Shown in pieces: positions 62,961 through 64,000 of a stretch of 64,000 bases of DNA. Source of the DNA: Sulfitobacter sp. F26204. Its GTDB lineage: Bacteria > Pseudomonadota > Alphaproteobacteria > Rhodobacterales > Rhodobacteraceae. Position 1 is the stretch's first letter. Each line of letters starts with the position of its first letter. The DNA is taken from the NCBI RefSeq assembly GCF_026410305.1, contig NZ_JAPMLQ010000003.1, forward strand, positions 124,001 through 188,000, read 5' to 3'. Both the position numbers and the translations under genes were made by a program. Under the pieces are notes generated by a model, which searched no databases, was not told where the DNA came from, and saw nothing but the letters and a program-made list of their open reading frames with translations.

Positions 62961-64000
62961 TTGTCGTCCACTTCCTCATCCATGTCCACATCACCGGCCT
63001 TGCCTGTGAACCGGACTGAGTTTGTCGCATTGGTTGCGATGATGTTTGCCACCATTGCTTTCTCTGTCGACGCGATCTTGCCCGCCCTGCCCGCAATCAG
63101 CGCAGAATTGTCACCAGAGTTGCCAGAGCGCGCGTCTTTGGTTCTGACTTCCTTTGTATTGGGAATGGGTCTGGGTACCTTCATCGCCGGGCCGTTATCA
63201 GATGCCTGGGGACGAAAACGTATCATTTACATAGGCGCTACAATCTACATTGTGTCTGCCGCAGTTGCCTGGGCGAGTTCTACGATCGAGGTCATGTTGG
63301 TTGCCCGCGTAATGCAAGGGTTTGGCGCAGCAGGTCCGCGCATTGTATCGGTTGCCATTGTCCGCGACCTTTTTGCAGGTCGCGGGATGGCAAAGATTGT
63401 TTCGATTGTCATGATGATCTTTACCATCGTGCCTGCGGTGGCCCCCATGCTTGGCTCCTTTATCATCCTGGGATTTGGCTGGCGCGGAATCTTCATCGCT
63501 TTCATGCTGTTCTCTGCCATTTCGGTACTGTGGATGGGCCTGCGAATGCCTGAAACGCTGCCACAGCAAAACCGCCGGCCGCTGCGCGTAAAGCTTCTTC
63601 TTTCTGCCCTGCGCGAGATTTTCTCATATCCTTCGGTTCGTATCTCGATCCTCGTGCAATCCCTGGCAATGGCGATGTTGTTCACCATGTTGATGCTGGT
63701 GCAGCCGATCTATTACGAGGTCTATGACCGCGCAGCCTCCTTTCCCTATTGGTTTGGTGCGGTGGCCCTCTTTGCAGGCAGCGCGAGTCTTTTGAATGCG
63801 ATGCTGGTGGTGCGATATGGCATGCGCAGGCTGGTAACGATCACCTTGGGGATTCAGATCGTCCTGTCGTCTACCATGCTTGCCTTCAGTCTTGGCAGTT
63901 TGGCAGAACCTTACGGTTTTGCCGCATTTGTTGTGTTTCAGACCTGTCTGTTCTTTCAGGCAGGATTGACCCTGGGCAATCTGAACGCCATCGCGATGGA
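62961..64000 (+). CDS. Bcr/CflA-type MFS drug transporter, cut by the window edge
   Basis: 346 residues and open to the right edge, so partial. The start is TTG at 62961 with GGAG 7 nt upstream; the ATG at 62982 lacks a site but is in frame. About 10 transmembrane helices are covered. MFS motif A GPLSDAWGRKR lies between helices 2 and 3, and RVMQGFGAAGPRIVSVAIVRD fits motif C-like and Bcr/CflA signatures. Drug-proton antiporters of this group export varied compounds. Confidence 0.88.
   Translation, partial: MSSTSSSMSTSPALPVNRTEFVALVAMMFATIAFSVDAILPALPAISAELSPELPERASLVLTSFVLGMGLGTFIAGPLSDAWGRKRIIYIGATIYIVSAAVAWASSTIEVMLVARVMQGFGAAGPRIVSVAIVRDLFAGRGMAKIVSIVMMIFTIVPAVAPMLGSFIILGFGWRGIFIAFMLFSAISVLWMGLRMPETLPQQNRRPLRVKLLLSALREIFSYPSVRISILVQSLAMAMLFTMLMLVQPIYYEVYDRAASFPYWFGAVALFAGSASLLNAMLVVRYGMRRLVTITLGIQIVLSSTMLAFSLGSLAEPYGFAAFVVFQTCLFFQAGLTLGNLNAIAM

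Overview
The window is a continuous piece of chromosome that I read as Alphaproteobacteria, order Rhodobacterales (roseobacter group). Supporting signs are a CckA hybrid kinase with a full CtrA-type site (TTAA-N7-TTAA) upstream, an alphaproteobacterial SOS box (GTTC-N7-GTTC) upstream of recA, a single-cysteine IscR heading an isc/suf operon with an Irr-type iron control element, an usg gene, a bdhA-patatin pair, a zwf-pgl-pgi operon and moderately high GC. The genus cannot be fixed from sequence alone. Most of the window is core chromosome. The only mobile element seen is an IS1595-type transposase cut by the left edge.

Layout. 1-2.3 kb: IS fragment, then two surface-polysaccharide genes (sugar transferase, DegT aminotransferase). 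2.5 kb: tRNA-Arg(CCG). 3.0-11.2 kb (minus strand): iron-sulfur assembly operon iscR, IscS-like desulfurase, sufB, a 57-residue membrane protein, YbjQ, sufC, sufD, two YIP1-like membrane proteins, sufS. Most of these cistrons overlap or abut, and no sufA or sufT follows. 11.3-16.5 kb (plus): hydrolase, small protein and HD phosphohydrolase as an operon, then icd, an EmrE-type SMR pump and typA. 16.6-20.8 kb (minus): DUF1330, alaS, recA. 21-26.7 kb: sulfotransferase-like protein, cckA, RsmB-like methyltransferase, guaB. 26.8-30 kb: agmatinase-like ureohydrolase and a corrinoid-activator-type ASKHA ferredoxin protein. 30-32 kb: a Slam-type outer-membrane protein with a frameshifted partner lipoprotein, then tRNA-Gly(CCC). 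32.5-36 kb: GyrI-like protein, zinc ribbon, acyl-CoA ligase, thioesterase, acetyltransferase. 36-39.8 kb (minus): zwf-pgl-pgi behind a LacI-type operator. 40-45.4 kb: radical SAM protein, DUF2855, usg, gyrA. 45.6-49.7 kb (minus): small secreted protein, M32 carboxypeptidase, heme A synthase, TrmJ-like methyltransferase. 49.8-57 kb: thiE-like gene, HupE/DUF4198 divergent pair with overlapping start codons, psuK-psuG, DUF502 protein, patatin, bdhA. 57.1 kb: a candidate small RNA. 57.3-64 kb: YejA-like binding protein, XRE-cupin regulator, adenylate-forming ligase plus DsbA-like protein, nucleotidyltransferase-like protein, and a Bcr/CflA transporter cut by the right edge.

The least explained features are: a dispersed intergenic repeat (hairpin followed by CGCGGTATTT-like and GGCCAAAAAGA blocks) seen four times, one copy touching the start codon of the IscS-like gene; a candidate sRNA of about 78 nt with its own promoter and terminator at 57.1 kb; the frameshifted Slam lipoprotein; the overlapping divergent starts of hupE and the DUF4198 gene; and the small membrane proteins inside the suf operon. 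I saw no CRISPR array, prophage, recognisable defence island or biosynthetic cluster.
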